Of a DNA stretch of 55,388 nt, positions 19,025 through 28,356 are shown piece by piece. The number at the start of each line of letters is the position of its first letter. Position 1 is the first letter of the stretch. The notes below the pieces were generated by a model that saw only the letters and a program-made list of their open reading frames with translations, did not search any database and was not told the DNA's origin. Position numbers and translations under genes: made by a program. This stretch comes from Parabacteroides sp. AM08-6 (GTDB taxonomy: Bacteria; Bacteroidota; Bacteroidia; Bacteroidales; Tannerellaceae). The stretch is taken from positions 502 through 55,889 of the forward strand of contig NZ_QRMP01000027.1 in assembly GCF_003473295.1 (NCBI RefSeq), read 5' to 3'.

Positions 19025-19315
19025 TTATTTCTTCTGGCCTGGTTTGTTGATAGCTTCAAGCAAATATTTTCCAGGTTTGAATTTTACAGTTGTTCTGGCT
19101 GGGATTGTAACGGGTGTACCGGTTTTAGGATTTCTAGCCAGACGACTTGTTTGTGCACGTGGAGTCAACGTGCCGAAACCGATAAGGACGATTTCTTCAT
19201 TGTGCGCCATTGCTTCGGTAACGATGCCAATATATGCATCCAACATTTTCTTCGTTTTTTGCTTCTGTAATCCGGACCTTTCTGCTAAGGCCTCAATCAA
19301 TTCTGCTTTGTTCAT
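19025..19315 (-). CDS. hup: HU-family DNA-binding protein
   Basis: A 96-residue histone-like protein. The N-terminal helices (MNKAELIEALAE...) form the dimer core, GFGTL marks the first strand, and RNPKTG sits at the tip of the DNA-bending arm. The basic tail is short. Single gene with its own promoter and terminator. HU versus IHF-like specificity cannot be told from sequence. Confidence 0.95.
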   Translation of the reverse strand: MNKAELIEALAERSGLQKQKTKKMLDAYIGIVTEAMAHNEEIVLIGFGTLTPRAQTSRLARNPKTGTPVTIPARTTVKFKPGKYLLEAINKPGQKK

Positions 19316-19348
19316 GAGTGTTTCTTTTTTTTTAATTTAAATACATGG

Positions 19349-19381
19349 CAAATGTACAAGATTCCTTTTTCTTATCAGCAA
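19349..19381 (-). promoter_or_regulatory. promoter of the HU gene
   Basis: TACATTTG (19349-19356) fits TAnnTTTG exactly and TTG (19379-19381) is centred 27 bases upstream, the expected -33/-7 geometry. Confidence 0.6.
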
Positions 19382-19545
19382 CTAATTACAAACAAAAAAA
19401 ACGATGTCCATTTCTTATTTAACAACGCCTGCAGGTGATTGTTACGTTTTGAGGAACAAAAAAAGTTAAATAAGATTTCGTTGCGATATATGAAACACAG
19501 CCTTTAATTCTTAGGTGCCGGGAGGTTTGATTGGATATTTATCGT

Positions 19546-19553
19546 TACTTTTG
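19546..19553 (+). promoter_or_regulatory. -7 promoter box of murB
   Basis: TACTTTTG fits TAnnTTTG, 22 bases before the ATG; TTTG at 19526-19529 is upstream but slightly too close. Confidence 0.45.
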
Positions 19554-19575
19554 TCCGGATAAATAAATTGAGAAT

Positions 19576-20586
19576 ATGAGAATAGAAGAAAATTACTCAT
19601 TGGAGAAATACAATACATTTCACATCCCTGTGAAAACTCGTTGGTTCATGGAGTATTCAAATGAAGAAGAATTGGAGCGTATTCTTCGAGATGAATATTT
19701 TCAGGAATGTTTGTCTTTGCACATTGGAAGCGGAAGCAATTTGCTGTTCATTAATGATTTTAACGGGATAATCCTTCATTCGACCATTAAAGGTATTGAT
19801 GTGCTGGAGGAAACGGAAGACTCAGTCTTGTTGCATGTCGGAGCTGCTGAGAAATGGGATGAGGTTGTTGCTTATGCTGTCTCTCAAGGTTGGGGAGGAA
19901 TAGAGAATCTGTCTCTTATTCCCGGTGAGGCAGGTGCTGCGGCCATTCAGAATATAGGGGCATACGGAGTTGAAGCGAAAGATGTCATAGAAACAGTAGA
20001 GGCATATAATCAGTTAACCTTTGAAAAGCGGATTTTTACGAATGAGGAATGTAAATACGGGTATCGTTCGAGCTTCTTTAAAAACGAACACAATGATCCG
20101 TATATTGTTACATATATAAATATACGTTTGAATAAGAAACCGCAATTTTTAGTCAACTATGGTAACTTGAAAGAGGAGTTGGCCGGTTCGGAACCGACTC
20201 TTCAGAGAGTGCGAGATGCTGTAATAGCTGTTCGTCGTCGTAAATTACCTGATCCTGAAGAATTGGGCAATGCGGGAAGTTTTTTTATGAATCCGGTTAT
20301 TCCTATTAAACGATTCGAGAAGCTGAAGGTACAATATCCTGAAATACCGTCCTGGCCGGCAGGTGAGGGGATGATTAAGATACCGGCTGGTTGGCTAATT
20401 GAGCAATGTGGATTTAAGGGCAAGTCACATGGTCCGGTTGGTGTTTACGAAAAGCAGGCATTGGTGTTAGTAAATTTAGGTGGTGCCCGGGGAGATGAAA
20501 TAGCTCTGGTTGCGGAAAGCATCCGTACTGCTGTAAATGATCGTTTTGGCATTGAACTCATGCCCGAAGTTAAATATGTTGGATAA
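19576..20586 (+). CDS. murB: UDP-N-acetylenolpyruvoylglucosamine reductase
   Basis: A 336-residue cytoplasmic FAD enzyme that makes UDP-MurNAc for peptidoglycan. Seen: FAD-binding GSGSNLLF, the YGVEAKDVI segment, CKYGYRSSFFK, the catalytic proton donor Ser235 in GNAGSFF, and Glu331 in the C-terminal MPEV motif. The Tyr-containing loop of type I enzymes appears present. Its TAA is followed directly by the ATG of the next gene. Confidence 0.96.
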   Translation: MRIEENYSLEKYNTFHIPVKTRWFMEYSNEEELERILRDEYFQECLSLHIGSGSNLLFINDFNGIILHSTIKGIDVLEETEDSVLLHVGAAEKWDEVVAYAVSQGWGGIENLSLIPGEAGAAAIQNIGAYGVEAKDVIETVEAYNQLTFEKRIFTNEECKYGYRSSFFKNEHNDPYIVTYINIRLNKKPQFLVNYGNLKEELAGSEPTLQRVRDAVIAVRRRKLPDPEELGNAGSFFMNPVIPIKRFEKLKVQYPEIPSWPAGEGMIKIPAGWLIEQCGFKGKSHGPVGVYEKQALVLVNLGGARGDEIALVAESIRTAVNDRFGIELMPEVKYVG

Positions 20587-21348
20587 ATGAAGATTACGTT
20601 TTTAGGAACCGGAACTTCTACGGGGGTTCCGGAGATTGGTTGTCAGTGTAAAGTATGTACCAGTCCGGATAAGCGTGACTGGCGTCTGCGGACTTCTGTA
20701 TTAGTAGAAACGGAAGGTAAGGCAATTTTGCTGGATTGTGGTCCTGATTTCCGTTGGCAAATGATACGGAATAAAACGTATCATTTGGATGCGGTCCTGA
20801 TTTCTCACGAGCATTATGACCATGTGGGCGGATTAGATGATTTGCGCCCATTCTGTCGTTATCATGGGGTTGATATTTTTGCAGAGGAAGATGTGGTAGA
20901 AGCTATAAAAACGCGTATTCCTTATGTTTTTCGTGAACATAAATATCCGGGAGTTCCTAATTTGGAACTACATGATGTTACTCCCGGTCAACCTTTTACA
21001 GCTGCAGGTATCCCAGTTATTCCTATTCGCGTAATGCACGGTAAGTTACCTATTCTGGGGTATCGTATTGGCAATATGGCTTATCTTACGGATGTTAAGA
21101 CTTTACCCGATGAAGAATATGCTAAACTGAAAGGTTTGGATGTCCTTATTATTACGGCTCTTCGTAAAGAGTATCATCCTACCCATGAAACAGTGTCCGA
21201 AGCACTGGATAATATAAAACTTATTCGTCCGAAGGAGGCTTATTTGATTCACATGGGACATAGCATTGGTTTGCATGCCGAAGTGGAGAAAGAATTACCA
21301 CAGCATGTACATCTGGCATACGATGAATTATCTTTTGAAATTGATTAG
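20587..21348 (+). CDS. MBL-fold metallohydrolase, PhnP-like
   Basis: A 253-residue metallo-beta-lactamase-fold hydrolase. The zinc motif H-E-H-Y-D-H is at 74-79, and the N-terminus has the GTGTSTGVP loop and GCQCKVC cysteines seen in PhnP-type cyclic phosphodiesterases. There are no other phosphonate genes nearby, so the substrate is unknown. Starts with zero spacing after murB and its stop overlaps the stop of the convergent gene by three bases. Confidence 0.9.
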   Translation: MKITFLGTGTSTGVPEIGCQCKVCTSPDKRDWRLRTSVLVETEGKAILLDCGPDFRWQMIRNKTYHLDAVLISHEHYDHVGGLDDLRPFCRYHGVDIFAEEDVVEAIKTRIPYVFREHKYPGVPNLELHDVTPGQPFTAAGIPVIPIRVMHGKLPILGYRIGNMAYLTDVKTLPDEEYAKLKGLDVLIITALRKEYHPTHETVSEALDNIKLIRPKEAYLIHMGHSIGLHAEVEKELPQHVHLAYDELSFEID

Positions 21349-22250
21349 TCAGGGTCTCCATTTATTTTGCTGCATCCGGTATAAAATACTTGTCCGTTTT
21401 CAATGGAAAGTTGATTGGTAATGGAAAACTCGGGTAAAAATTGTTTTAACCGTATGGCTAAAGTGTCTCCTAATATCGGATATAGTGAGTCTGCTTCAGC
21501 TTCGTAAGGAATACCTCCGAAATAACAAAGATTGCCTTCATTCGTAAAAATGTCAATTCCTAACCAGCAATTGCGTATGCCCCATTGGGTGGAATCAGGT
21601 AAGGAAACAAAGAGATTTAAACTGTCGGCCTGCAACATCAGATTTAGCGGGGCATTCCGGTCGAACGAATAGCGTAATTTTTCTTGTTCGGGAAGTAGAA
21701 AGTTTCGATTGTTGAACTGTATCTGTGCTACTTGTTCCAGTAATTTCCGGCTGTAACTGGCAACAAAGATTCCATGATAATAGTAATAACCAAAGAAATG
21801 GTTTCCGGCTTCAGGATAATAAGTATAAGTAATGTTTTCTTTTGTTTGCTTTTGAGGGGCAAAGGAGCTAAATGTTGTTTGCACTATGCTGTTTTCTATT
21901 TCCTCCACCTGATTTTCGGTTGCTTTGGCATAAAAGATAACTCCTTGTGGATGAAACGAGAAAAGCGGAGATGTCAATTGGGGATTATCCTGAATGACAG
22001 ATAGGAAAATAGTCGGTATTTTTTTTGTAAAAGTGGAATATGCAGATGTATCCGATAAAATATATTTAGCGAAAATAGCGGGTCGATTGATTGCCAGAAT
22101 AGCCTCAGGTGCCGGTGCTACCAGCGTGTATAAATCCGTCTGCACGGTCATTTTCTTTTTCTCTATATTGCCGAAAAAGAACCAGACCACCAATAGGGTA
22201 GCGAGAGTGGCTATCGTGAAAATCACTATTTCCCGCTTGTAGGCCTTCAT
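21345..22250 (-). CDS. membrane-anchored protein of unknown function
   Basis: A 301-residue protein with one N-terminal membrane helix (about 8-28) after a short basic cytoplasmic tip, so the rest is probably periplasmic. The sequence repeatedly alternates short strands and helices; no catalytic motif or family recognised. It is the last gene of the pheS-crcB-nth run, four bases after nth. Confidence 0.8.
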   Translation of the reverse strand: MKAYKREIVIFTIATLATLLVVWFFFGNIEKKKMTVQTDLYTLVAPAPEAILAINRPAIFAKYILSDTSAYSTFTKKIPTIFLSVIQDNPQLTSPLFSFHPQGVIFYAKATENQVEEIENSIVQTTFSSFAPQKQTKENITYTYYPEAGNHFFGYYYYHGIFVASYSRKLLEQVAQIQFNNRNFLLPEQEKLRYSFDRNAPLNLMLQADSLNLFVSLPDSTQWGIRNCWLGIDIFTNEGNLCYFGGIPYEAEADSLYPILGDTLAIRLKQFLPEFSITNQLSIENGQVFYTGCSKINGDPD

Positions 22251-22254
22251 CTCG

Positions 22255-22896
22255 TTATATTTTTACAGTCAGGAAGTATTTACACCAAGGTTTTAGGCCA
22301 CAATCTTCACATTTGGGTTTGCGGGCAATACAAGTGTAGCGACCGTGTAAAATCAACCAGTGGTGAGCAATAGGAATTTTAGATTCGGGAATATGCTTCA
22401 CCAATTCTTTTTCTGTTTCTAACGGCGTCTTGCTGTTGTTGGTCAGGCCGATACGGTTGGCTACACGGAAAACATGCGTGTCTACGGCCATTGCAGGTTT
22501 GTTGTAAACAACAGACGCAATTACGTTTGCTGTTTTACGTCCGACTCCGGGCAGTTTTTGTAATAGTTCGATATCCGAAGGTACAATCCCTCCGAAATCG
22601 GACATCAACATTTTAGCCATACCCACCAAATGTTTCGATTTATTATTCGGATAGGAAACGCTGCGGATATATTCGTAGATAACGTCCGGAGTAGATTCTG
22701 CCATTACTTCGGGAGTCGGAAAGTCGCGGAAAAGAGCAGGAGTAATCATATTTACCCGTTTGTCCGTACATTGGGCGGATAGAATAACGGCAATCAGTAG
22801 TTGATAGGGATTGTCGTAATGCAATTCCGTTTCAGCAACCGGAACATTTTTTTCGAACCAGTCCAGAACTCCCTTATATCGTTCTTCTTTACGCAT
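22255..22896 (-). CDS. nth: endonuclease III
   Basis: A 213-residue bifunctional DNA glycosylase/AP lyase that removes oxidised pyrimidines. The helix-hairpin-helix LPGVGRKTAN contains catalytic Lys121, followed by Asp139 in VDTHVFR. Four cysteines at 189, 196, 199 and 205 (C-x6-C-x2-C-x5-C) hold the 4Fe-4S cluster. Two bases separate it from crcB. Confidence 0.97.
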   Translation of the reverse strand: MRKEERYKGVLDWFEKNVPVAETELHYDNPYQLLIAVILSAQCTDKRVNMITPALFRDFPTPEVMAESTPDVIYEYIRSVSYPNNKSKHLVGMAKMLMSDFGGIVPSDIELLQKLPGVGRKTANVIASVVYNKPAMAVDTHVFRVANRIGLTNNSKTPLETEKELVKHIPESKIPIAHHWLILHGRYTCIARKPKCEDCGLKPWCKYFLTVKI

Positions 22897-22898
22897 AT

Positions 22899-23285
22899 TT
22901 ATTTTATTAATACAATCGTATTCTTACCAAGAAGTAGTCCTAGAAATACAGCGATGAGACCGAGTATGTTGCTTGCCAATATATTAAGGAAAGCCAGTTT
23001 ATATTCTCCGGTTTTCATCAAAGTCATGGTATCCAGTGCAAACGAAGAGAATGTGGTAAAACCTCCGAACAATCCGGTGAAAAGAAAAACTCTTACGTTG
23101 ACCGATAGATTACTATATTCGGCAATGCTCCAGCAGAAACCTATCAAAAAGGAACCGATAACATTAACCGAAAGTATCCCGAAGGGAAAGGAGTAAAGCA
23201 ATGAACGCTGTATCCACGTTGAAACTCCGAAACGGAATATGGTTCCGATTGCTCCTCCTGCCAACAGTAATAAAACCTTTATCAT
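22899..23285 (-). CDS. crcB: fluoride channel CrcB/Fluc
   Basis: A 128-residue protein with four membrane helices. Signatures: GGAIGTIFRF in helix 1, NVIGSFLIGF in helix 2, and GLFGGFTTFSSF at the Na+-binding break in helix 3. Fluc channels are dual-topology dimers that export fluoride. Single copy here. No fluoride riboswitch was recognised in the 80 bases before it. Confidence 0.95.
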   Translation of the reverse strand: MIKVLLLLAGGAIGTIFRFGVSTWIQRSLLYSFPFGILSVNVIGSFLIGFCWSIAEYSNLSVNVRVFLFTGLFGGFTTFSSFALDTMTLMKTGEYKLAFLNILASNILGLIAVFLGLLLGKNTIVLIK

Positions 23286-23309
23286 ATTGTTTCATCTTTT
23301 AGTGTGTTT

Positions 23310-23339
23310 TTCCCCGGGTTGGTTAAAGGACCCGGGGAA
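23310..23339 (-). other. GC-rich hairpin between pheS and crcB
   Basis: Perfect 10-base arms TTCCCCGGGT / ACCCGGGGAA with a 10-base loop. On the minus strand it is followed by A rather than T, so it is not a standard terminator; it may stabilise or process the pheS message. Confidence 0.6.
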
Positions 23340-23365
23340 GATGGTAAATGATTTAGGTTCTCAAC

Positions 23366-24385
23366 TTAATTGGCTGATTCGAACTCACGTAAGAACCGGA
23401 CATCATTTTCCGAGAACATACGCAAGTCCTTTACTTGGTATTTTAAATTTGTAATACGTTCAATACCCATTCCTAATGCGTAACCGGAATATACTTTGCT
23501 GTCGATACCACAGTTTTCCAGTACGTTCGGGTCTACCATGCCGCAACCGAGTATTTCCACCCAGCCGGTACCTTTACAGAAAGGACATCCCTTTCCTCCA
23601 CAGATATTACAGGAGATATCCATTTCTGCGGAAGGTTCGGTGAACGGGAAATAAGAAGGACGCAAACGGATTTTAGTATCTGCGTTGAACATTTCTTTTG
23701 CAAAAAATAGCAAAGCCTGCTTCAAATCGGCAAAGGAAACATTTTTATCAACATACAAGGCTTCTACTTGATGAAAGAAGCAATGAGCACGATAAGAAAT
23801 TGCTTCATTACGGTATACACGTCCCGGACAGATAATGCGGATAGGCGGTTGTTGATTCTCCATTGTACGTGTCTGAACGGAAGAAGTATGTGTACGTAAT
23901 AAAACATCCGGATTATGTTGTATAAAAAAAGTGTCTTGCATGTCACGGGCAGGATGGTCTTCTGCAAAATTCAGTGAGGAGAATACATGCCAGTCATCTT
24001 CAATCTCCGGTCCTTCAGCTATACTAAAGCCCAGACGCCCGAAAATATCACAGATTTCTTTTTTTACGATTGAAAGCGGATGCCGGGTACCCAATTCGAT
24101 AGGATAAGCCGTACGGGTAAGGTCGATATCGTCGTTTACCGTTTGTACATTATCAAAGCTCTCTTTCAGTTCGTTGATTTTATTTTGAGTAGCTTCTTTC
24201 AACCTGTTGAGATACTGACCTACTTCACGTTTTTGATCTGCCGCAACGTTACGGAAATCATTCATCAGCATTGCAATCTCTCCCTTTTTGCTGAGATATT
24301 TAATACGTAAAGTTTCCAGTTCTTCAGCGTTAGCCGCCTTCAGATTCTCTACTTCCTGAAGCAGAGCGTTAATCTTATTGATCAT
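23366..24385 (-). CDS. pheS: phenylalanyl-tRNA synthetase alpha subunit
   Basis: A 339-residue class II synthetase subunit that charges tRNA-Phe together with PheT. The N-terminal coiled coil (1-90) binds tRNA; motif 2 lies around VYRNEAISYRAHCFFHQVE, and motif 3 is GMGIERI near the C-terminus. The Cys-rich CGGKGCPFCKGTGW loop is the usual insertion. pheT is not in the window, as is common in this phylum. Confidence 0.97.
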   Translation of the reverse strand: MINKINALLQEVENLKAANAEELETLRIKYLSKKGEIAMLMNDFRNVAADQKREVGQYLNRLKEATQNKINELKESFDNVQTVNDDIDLTRTAYPIELGTRHPLSIVKKEICDIFGRLGFSIAEGPEIEDDWHVFSSLNFAEDHPARDMQDTFFIQHNPDVLLRTHTSSVQTRTMENQQPPIRIICPGRVYRNEAISYRAHCFFHQVEALYVDKNVSFADLKQALLFFAKEMFNADTKIRLRPSYFPFTEPSAEMDISCNICGGKGCPFCKGTGWVEILGCGMVDPNVLENCGIDSKVYSGYALGMGIERITNLKYQVKDLRMFSENDVRFLREFESAN

Positions 24386-24411
24386 TTCTAATCATATTTG
24401 TTTTCAACGTG

Positions 24412-24441
24412 CAAATTTACTCCTTTCTTTGGATACTGCAA
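24412..24441 (-). promoter_or_regulatory. promoter of pheS
   Basis: TAAATTTG (24412-24419) fits TAnnTTTG and TTG (24439-24441) is centred about 25 bases upstream; the leader is about 20 bases. Confidence 0.55.
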
Positions 24442-24492
24442 CCGATTACGGGATGTTTTTTTGATAAAACCTAAGTGAAATGCTTCTTTTTA

Positions 24493-25374
24493 TCAGAAAT
24501 TGTAAGCGACCCCGATACCGAGCACTTCTTTAAACTGCACTTTCGCTCCTTGTTTTTTGCCTTCATCATTGAACGTTTTGACGTCATTATCATATTTTAG
24601 TGTTGTGTTGAGGGTTGCACTGAGGAATTTGTTTATCTTCATGTTAATCAAGATATCCCAGTTGACATCTACATTTCCGAATTGGTTATCGTAAGGGGTA
24701 AAAAGGTCGAGACTGGTTATCAGATTCACATTCTCCATGATTTTCTGTTCGGCTTTAGCTTTGAGATATGCACCGATTTCCGCTTTGAAACGGTCACCGG
24801 GGTCAACACCGAAAGCCCCTTCTCCGGAAAGATAATCGTCTTCAACAAAAGTCAGTTTGCCGGCAGCAGGGGATAGGTAAATTGAATATTTATTGTTTAG
24901 CCGGTAGTCCATACCTAACGAGATATTCGAATAGGCTGGAGCAAAGAATTTAGAAATGTAGTGCGATTTGTCGGGATAATTATATCCTTTATAGAATTGT
25001 GTATTGAGGTCAGCCATTGCAGTATAGTACCATTTTTCAGAAGCCTGATATCCTAATTGAGTGGCAAAGGCAATTTTATCGGAAGTTTTTTGAACTCCTT
25101 GTGATTTGGTCTTTGTCAAGCCATAGTCTAATCCGAGCGTGTTAATCCATAACCATTTCCCACTTTTATGTGCCAGTGTCCCGTTCAGGTAAGCATTTCC
25201 TGCAAAAGAATTTTCACCACCGGAAGCCCAATTACTGACAGCGGTTTGTGATAGGTTTAATCCGGTTATTCCTTTCAGTACCCATTTCCCGTCTTCATAT
25301 TCATTTTTGTTTGTTTGTCCGTATGCAGTAGCCGAGAGGGCTACTGACAAAAATATTAAACCTAATTGTTTCAT
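24493..25374 (-). CDS. DUF3078 outer-membrane protein
   Basis: A 293-residue secreted protein with signal peptide (cleavage near AYGQ, residue 20). WVLKGITGLNLSQTAVSNWASGG is the hallmark of DUF3078, followed by regular beta strands and a C-terminal aromatic strand ending GVAYNF, as in outer-membrane barrels. Function of the family is unknown. Single gene. No clear promoter box found in the 338-base gap on its 5' side, which holds the sigma-54 signals for the divergent transporter operon. Confidence 0.88.
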   Translation of the reverse strand: MKQLGLIFLSVALSATAYGQTNKNEYEDGKWVLKGITGLNLSQTAVSNWASGGENSFAGNAYLNGTLAHKSGKWLWINTLGLDYGLTKTKSQGVQKTSDKIAFATQLGYQASEKWYYTAMADLNTQFYKGYNYPDKSHYISKFFAPAYSNISLGMDYRLNNKYSIYLSPAAGKLTFVEDDYLSGEGAFGVDPGDRFKAEIGAYLKAKAEQKIMENVNLITSLDLFTPYDNQFGNVDVNWDILINMKINKFLSATLNTTLKYDNDVKTFNDEGKKQGAKVQFKEVLGIGVAYNF

Positions 25375-25576
25375 AAAATCTGTTTTTTATAAGTTGTTTT
25401 AAATAAAAGATGTACTTATTTAAAACAGGGAGTCCTTCATTTTGTTCAGTTTTTTGTTCTTTTGGTAAGATTGGTACATTAAAGAATATAACCTTTCTTT
25501 ATGATGTAGGGGTGTTTTGAAGTTTGTAAAATATGAATAAAATATTGAATTGTTTATCTGGATGATTATTATGTAT

Positions 25577-25614
25577 TGTCTAATTCTTTTACATGACTGT
25601 CTAATTTCTTGACA
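25577..25614 (+). promoter_or_regulatory. paired activator sites (upstream activating sequence) for the transporter operon
   Basis: Two 17-base dyads, TGTCTAATTCTTTTACA (25577-25593) and TGTCTAATTTCTTGACA (25598-25614), start exactly 21 bases apart on one face of the helix. They begin 93 and 72 bases before the sigma-54-type element. The same pair with the same spacing occurs at 40402-40439. Confidence 0.75.
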
Positions 25615-25669
25615 CTCGTAAAAAATGTGTTTGTTGTTAAATTGTTGAAAAATAACAGTTTGTGTGTTT

Positions 25670-25685
25670 TGGCACATTCTTTGCT
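25670..25685 (+). promoter_or_regulatory. sigma-54 (RpoN) -24/-12 promoter
   Basis: TGGCAC-ATTCT-TTGCT is a full match to the sigma-54 consensus TGGCAC-N5-TTGCW. It ends 27 bases before the tolC-like ATG. No TAnnTTTG box was seen between the dyads and the gene. Confidence 0.85.
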
Positions 25686-25712
25686 CTTTATTAAGCAGAA
25701 AATAATATAGCA

Positions 25713-27053
25713 ATGAAACAGATATTTATCACAGCAGTTTTTTCTTTCGGTTTGTTTGCTTCGGTGGTTGCTCAGGAGAAAAGCTGGACATTGGACGATT
25801 GTATGCAATATGCTGTAGAGAACAGTCCGAAAGTACGACAACAGATTTATGTAAATAATACGTATAAGGCAGAACACCAATCGGCAATTACTGCTTTTTT
25901 ACCGACTGCATCGGCAAATACCTCTATCCAGTATAATTTTGGCCGTGCTATTGACCCGAATACAAATACATACACGAATACTTCTACATTTAATAACTAT
26001 TACGAAGTATTCGCCCGGCTGACTTTATTCTCCGGCGGACAGTTAATCAACCAGTGGCGGTTAGCCAACGTAAATATTCATAAAGGTCAGAACGACCTTC
26101 AAAAACAGAAAGATGACCTTTCCATAAATGTAATGGCAGCTTATGTTGATGTTGTTTATTGCAACGGAATGGTAGGAATGTTAACTGAAAAACTGGAAGA
26201 GAGTAAACGAACTTTATATAAAACCCAACGTCAGGAAGAATTGGGGTTAAAAGGAAAGGCGGATGTTGCTCAAATAGAGTCGCAGGTGGCTGCAGACGAT
26301 TATAATTTGACTCATCAGCAAAATTTATACAATACAGCTGTAATGACCTTGAAAAACAGTATGAACTACCCGGTAGACTCTGTCCTGCCAATTGATACTT
26401 TAGCCAAAAAGATGGATTACTTTTATGCAGTGGAACCGGTAGATGAGATTTTTGATTTGGCAGCAAACAACAATCCGACTGCTATGCAAGCAGCTTTCGA
26501 ATATAAAACCAGTAAAATGACTTATTTGATTATGAAAGGAGGGCTCTTACCTACTATTTCTTTTGGAGCGGGTATTTATACCAGTTATTATGAAAATTTG
26601 AAATCAGATAAAACAAAAATTTCTTTCAGCGATCAGTTTCAAAACAACCAAGGTAAAAATATTCAGTTTAGTTTAAGTTTTCCTCTTTTCGATGGTTTAT
26701 CTCGCGTTACGAAGACACGTCGTGCCCGTAATAATATGCAGATTGCTTACGAAAAACAAATAGAAGTGCTTCGTCAACTTCAAACGGATATTGAGCAGGC
26801 TGTTCTTGATCGTGAAGGGTATGCGAAAGAAGCTGTTAAGATGGAGAAAAAGGTGGAGGCTGATGGTCTTGCTTATCAGGTGACGCTCCGTAAATATGAG
26901 GAAGGTTTGATGAGTCCTATCGATTTACAGACTAGTGCGAATATACTTTTAGAATCAAAAGCCGGTTTATTGCAAAAACAGTTACTATATATAATAAAAA
27001 GCAGATTGGTAGAGTATTATAAAGGTAAACCGATTATAGCGACAGAGAATTAA
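25713..27053 (+). CDS. TolC-family outer-membrane channel
   Basis: A 446-residue outer-membrane efflux protein: signal peptide (1-20, ending VVAQ), then two repeats of long coiled helices with short barrel segments (FNNYYEVFARLTLFSGG, IQFSLSFPLFDGLSR). As a trimer it forms the outer tunnel for an inner-membrane pump. First gene of a three-gene operon with adaptor and permease under the sigma-54-type promoter. Shares only family-level architecture with the TolC at 49029. Confidence 0.93.
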   Translation: MKQIFITAVFSFGLFASVVAQEKSWTLDDCMQYAVENSPKVRQQIYVNNTYKAEHQSAITAFLPTASANTSIQYNFGRAIDPNTNTYTNTSTFNNYYEVFARLTLFSGGQLINQWRLANVNIHKGQNDLQKQKDDLSINVMAAYVDVVYCNGMVGMLTEKLEESKRTLYKTQRQEELGLKGKADVAQIESQVAADDYNLTHQQNLYNTAVMTLKNSMNYPVDSVLPIDTLAKKMDYFYAVEPVDEIFDLAANNNPTAMQAAFEYKTSKMTYLIMKGGLLPTISFGAGIYTSYYENLKSDKTKISFSDQFQNNQGKNIQFSLSFPLFDGLSRVTKTRRARNNMQIAYEKQIEVLRQLQTDIEQAVLDREGYAKEAVKMEKKVEADGLAYQVTLRKYEEGLMSPIDLQTSANILLESKAGLLQKQLLYIIKSRLVEYYKGKPIIATEN

Positions 27054-27084
27054 ATAAGAAAACTGAAAATAAAGAGATACAATT

Positions 27085-28335
27085 ATGGATATACAGTTAG
27101 AAAAAAAGAGAGGTCTTCAGAAAAAGCATATACCTTATGTTGCTGGTGGTGTCTTTTTTCTGGTTTTAATAGGGTGGATTATTTTTGGTGACCATGCCTC
27201 TACCTTAAAAGTGGATGCACGTGGTATCAATATCGGAAATGTGACAAAAGAACAGTTTAACGACTTTGTCCGTATCGACGGGCAAGTTCAGCCTATCACA
27301 GTCGTACAGCTTAGTCCCGAAGAAGGAGGGATTGTGCGTGAGAAAGTCGTGGAAGAAGGCGCCCAGGTAAAAAAAGGGGATATTATCGTTCGTCTTTCTA
27401 ATTCTAATCTCGATCTTCAAATACTGGATGCTGAGGCCCAGTTGGCTGAAAAACAGAACTTTCTCCGTAATACGCAGGTGGCGATGGAACAGGATAAGTT
27501 GAACAATCAGTTGGAAAAAGCTCAGTTGGATGTGGATATGAGCCGTTTCCGGCGTGCTTATCAACAGCAGAAACACTTGTATGATGAAAATTTGATAGCG
27601 AAGGAGGAGTTTCTTAAAGCTAAAGAAGATTATGAGTTGGCTACTAAAAAGAGTACATTGGTTGTAGAACGTTTGCGTCAGGACTCTATTTCCCGTACTA
27701 TCCAGATGGATGAAATGGAGACCAGTCTTGCGAATATGCGGCGTAATATTCAATTGGTTCACGAACGGAAGGAACATTTGAACATCCGTTCGCAGATTGA
27801 CGGCGAATTGGGCCTGCTGGATGTCGTTTTGGGACAAAATGTATCACCGGGACAGAAAATAGGTCAGATTAACGATTTATCTAATTATAAAATAGAGGCC
27901 ATGATTGACGAACATTATATCGACCGAGTGAAAAAAGGCTTGAGTGCTACCTTTGAACGTCAGGGAGGAAATTTTGCCCTGATTGTACAAAAGGTATATC
28001 CGGAAGTACGTGATGGTAGATTCCGTACGGATTTCGTTTTTATCGGCGAGCGTCCGGACAATATCCGTAGCGGACAGACCTATTATATCAGCCTTGAATT
28101 AGGTCAACCGACCGAAAGCATTATCATCCCGCGTGGAACATTTTTCCAGAGTACAGGTGGCAGTTGGATATTCGTACTCGACAAAGACGGTAAAAAAGCT
28201 TATCGCCGTAAAATTAAAATCGGGCGGCAGAACCCTCAATATTATGAGGTAACAGAAGGTTTGGAACCGGGTGAAAAAGTGATTGTTTCAAGCTACGAAA
28301 GCTATAAGGACAACGAAGTACTGATTTTGGAATAA
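27085..28335 (+). CDS. HlyD/MacA-type periplasmic adaptor
   Basis: A 416-residue membrane-fusion protein. One N-terminal membrane helix (about 17-36) anchors it; a lipoyl-like half motif (VVQLSPEEGGIVREKVVEEGAQVKKGD region, about 73-98), a long periplasmic coiled-coil hairpin (about 110-230), the second lipoyl half, a beta barrel and a membrane-proximal domain follow. It should link the TolC channel to the FtsX permease encoded 21 bases downstream. Confidence 0.92.
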   Translation: MDIQLEKKRGLQKKHIPYVAGGVFFLVLIGWIIFGDHASTLKVDARGINIGNVTKEQFNDFVRIDGQVQPITVVQLSPEEGGIVREKVVEEGAQVKKGDIIVRLSNSNLDLQILDAEAQLAEKQNFLRNTQVAMEQDKLNNQLEKAQLDVDMSRFRRAYQQQKHLYDENLIAKEEFLKAKEDYELATKKSTLVVERLRQDSISRTIQMDEMETSLANMRRNIQLVHERKEHLNIRSQIDGELGLLDVVLGQNVSPGQKIGQINDLSNYKIEAMIDEHYIDRVKKGLSATFERQGGNFALIVQKVYPEVRDGRFRTDFVFIGERPDNIRSGQTYYISLELGQPTESIIIPRGTFFQSTGGSWIFVLDKDGKKAYRRKIKIGRQNPQYYEVTEGLEPGEKVIVSSYESYKDNEVLILE

Positions 28336-28356
28336 TTGGGATTATATTAAAGTAAC

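Noticed and set aside
23286..23365. Fluoride riboswitch before crcB
   Set aside because: The 80-base gap shows a simple GC hairpin but no pseudoknot-like fluoride riboswitch core that I could recognise.
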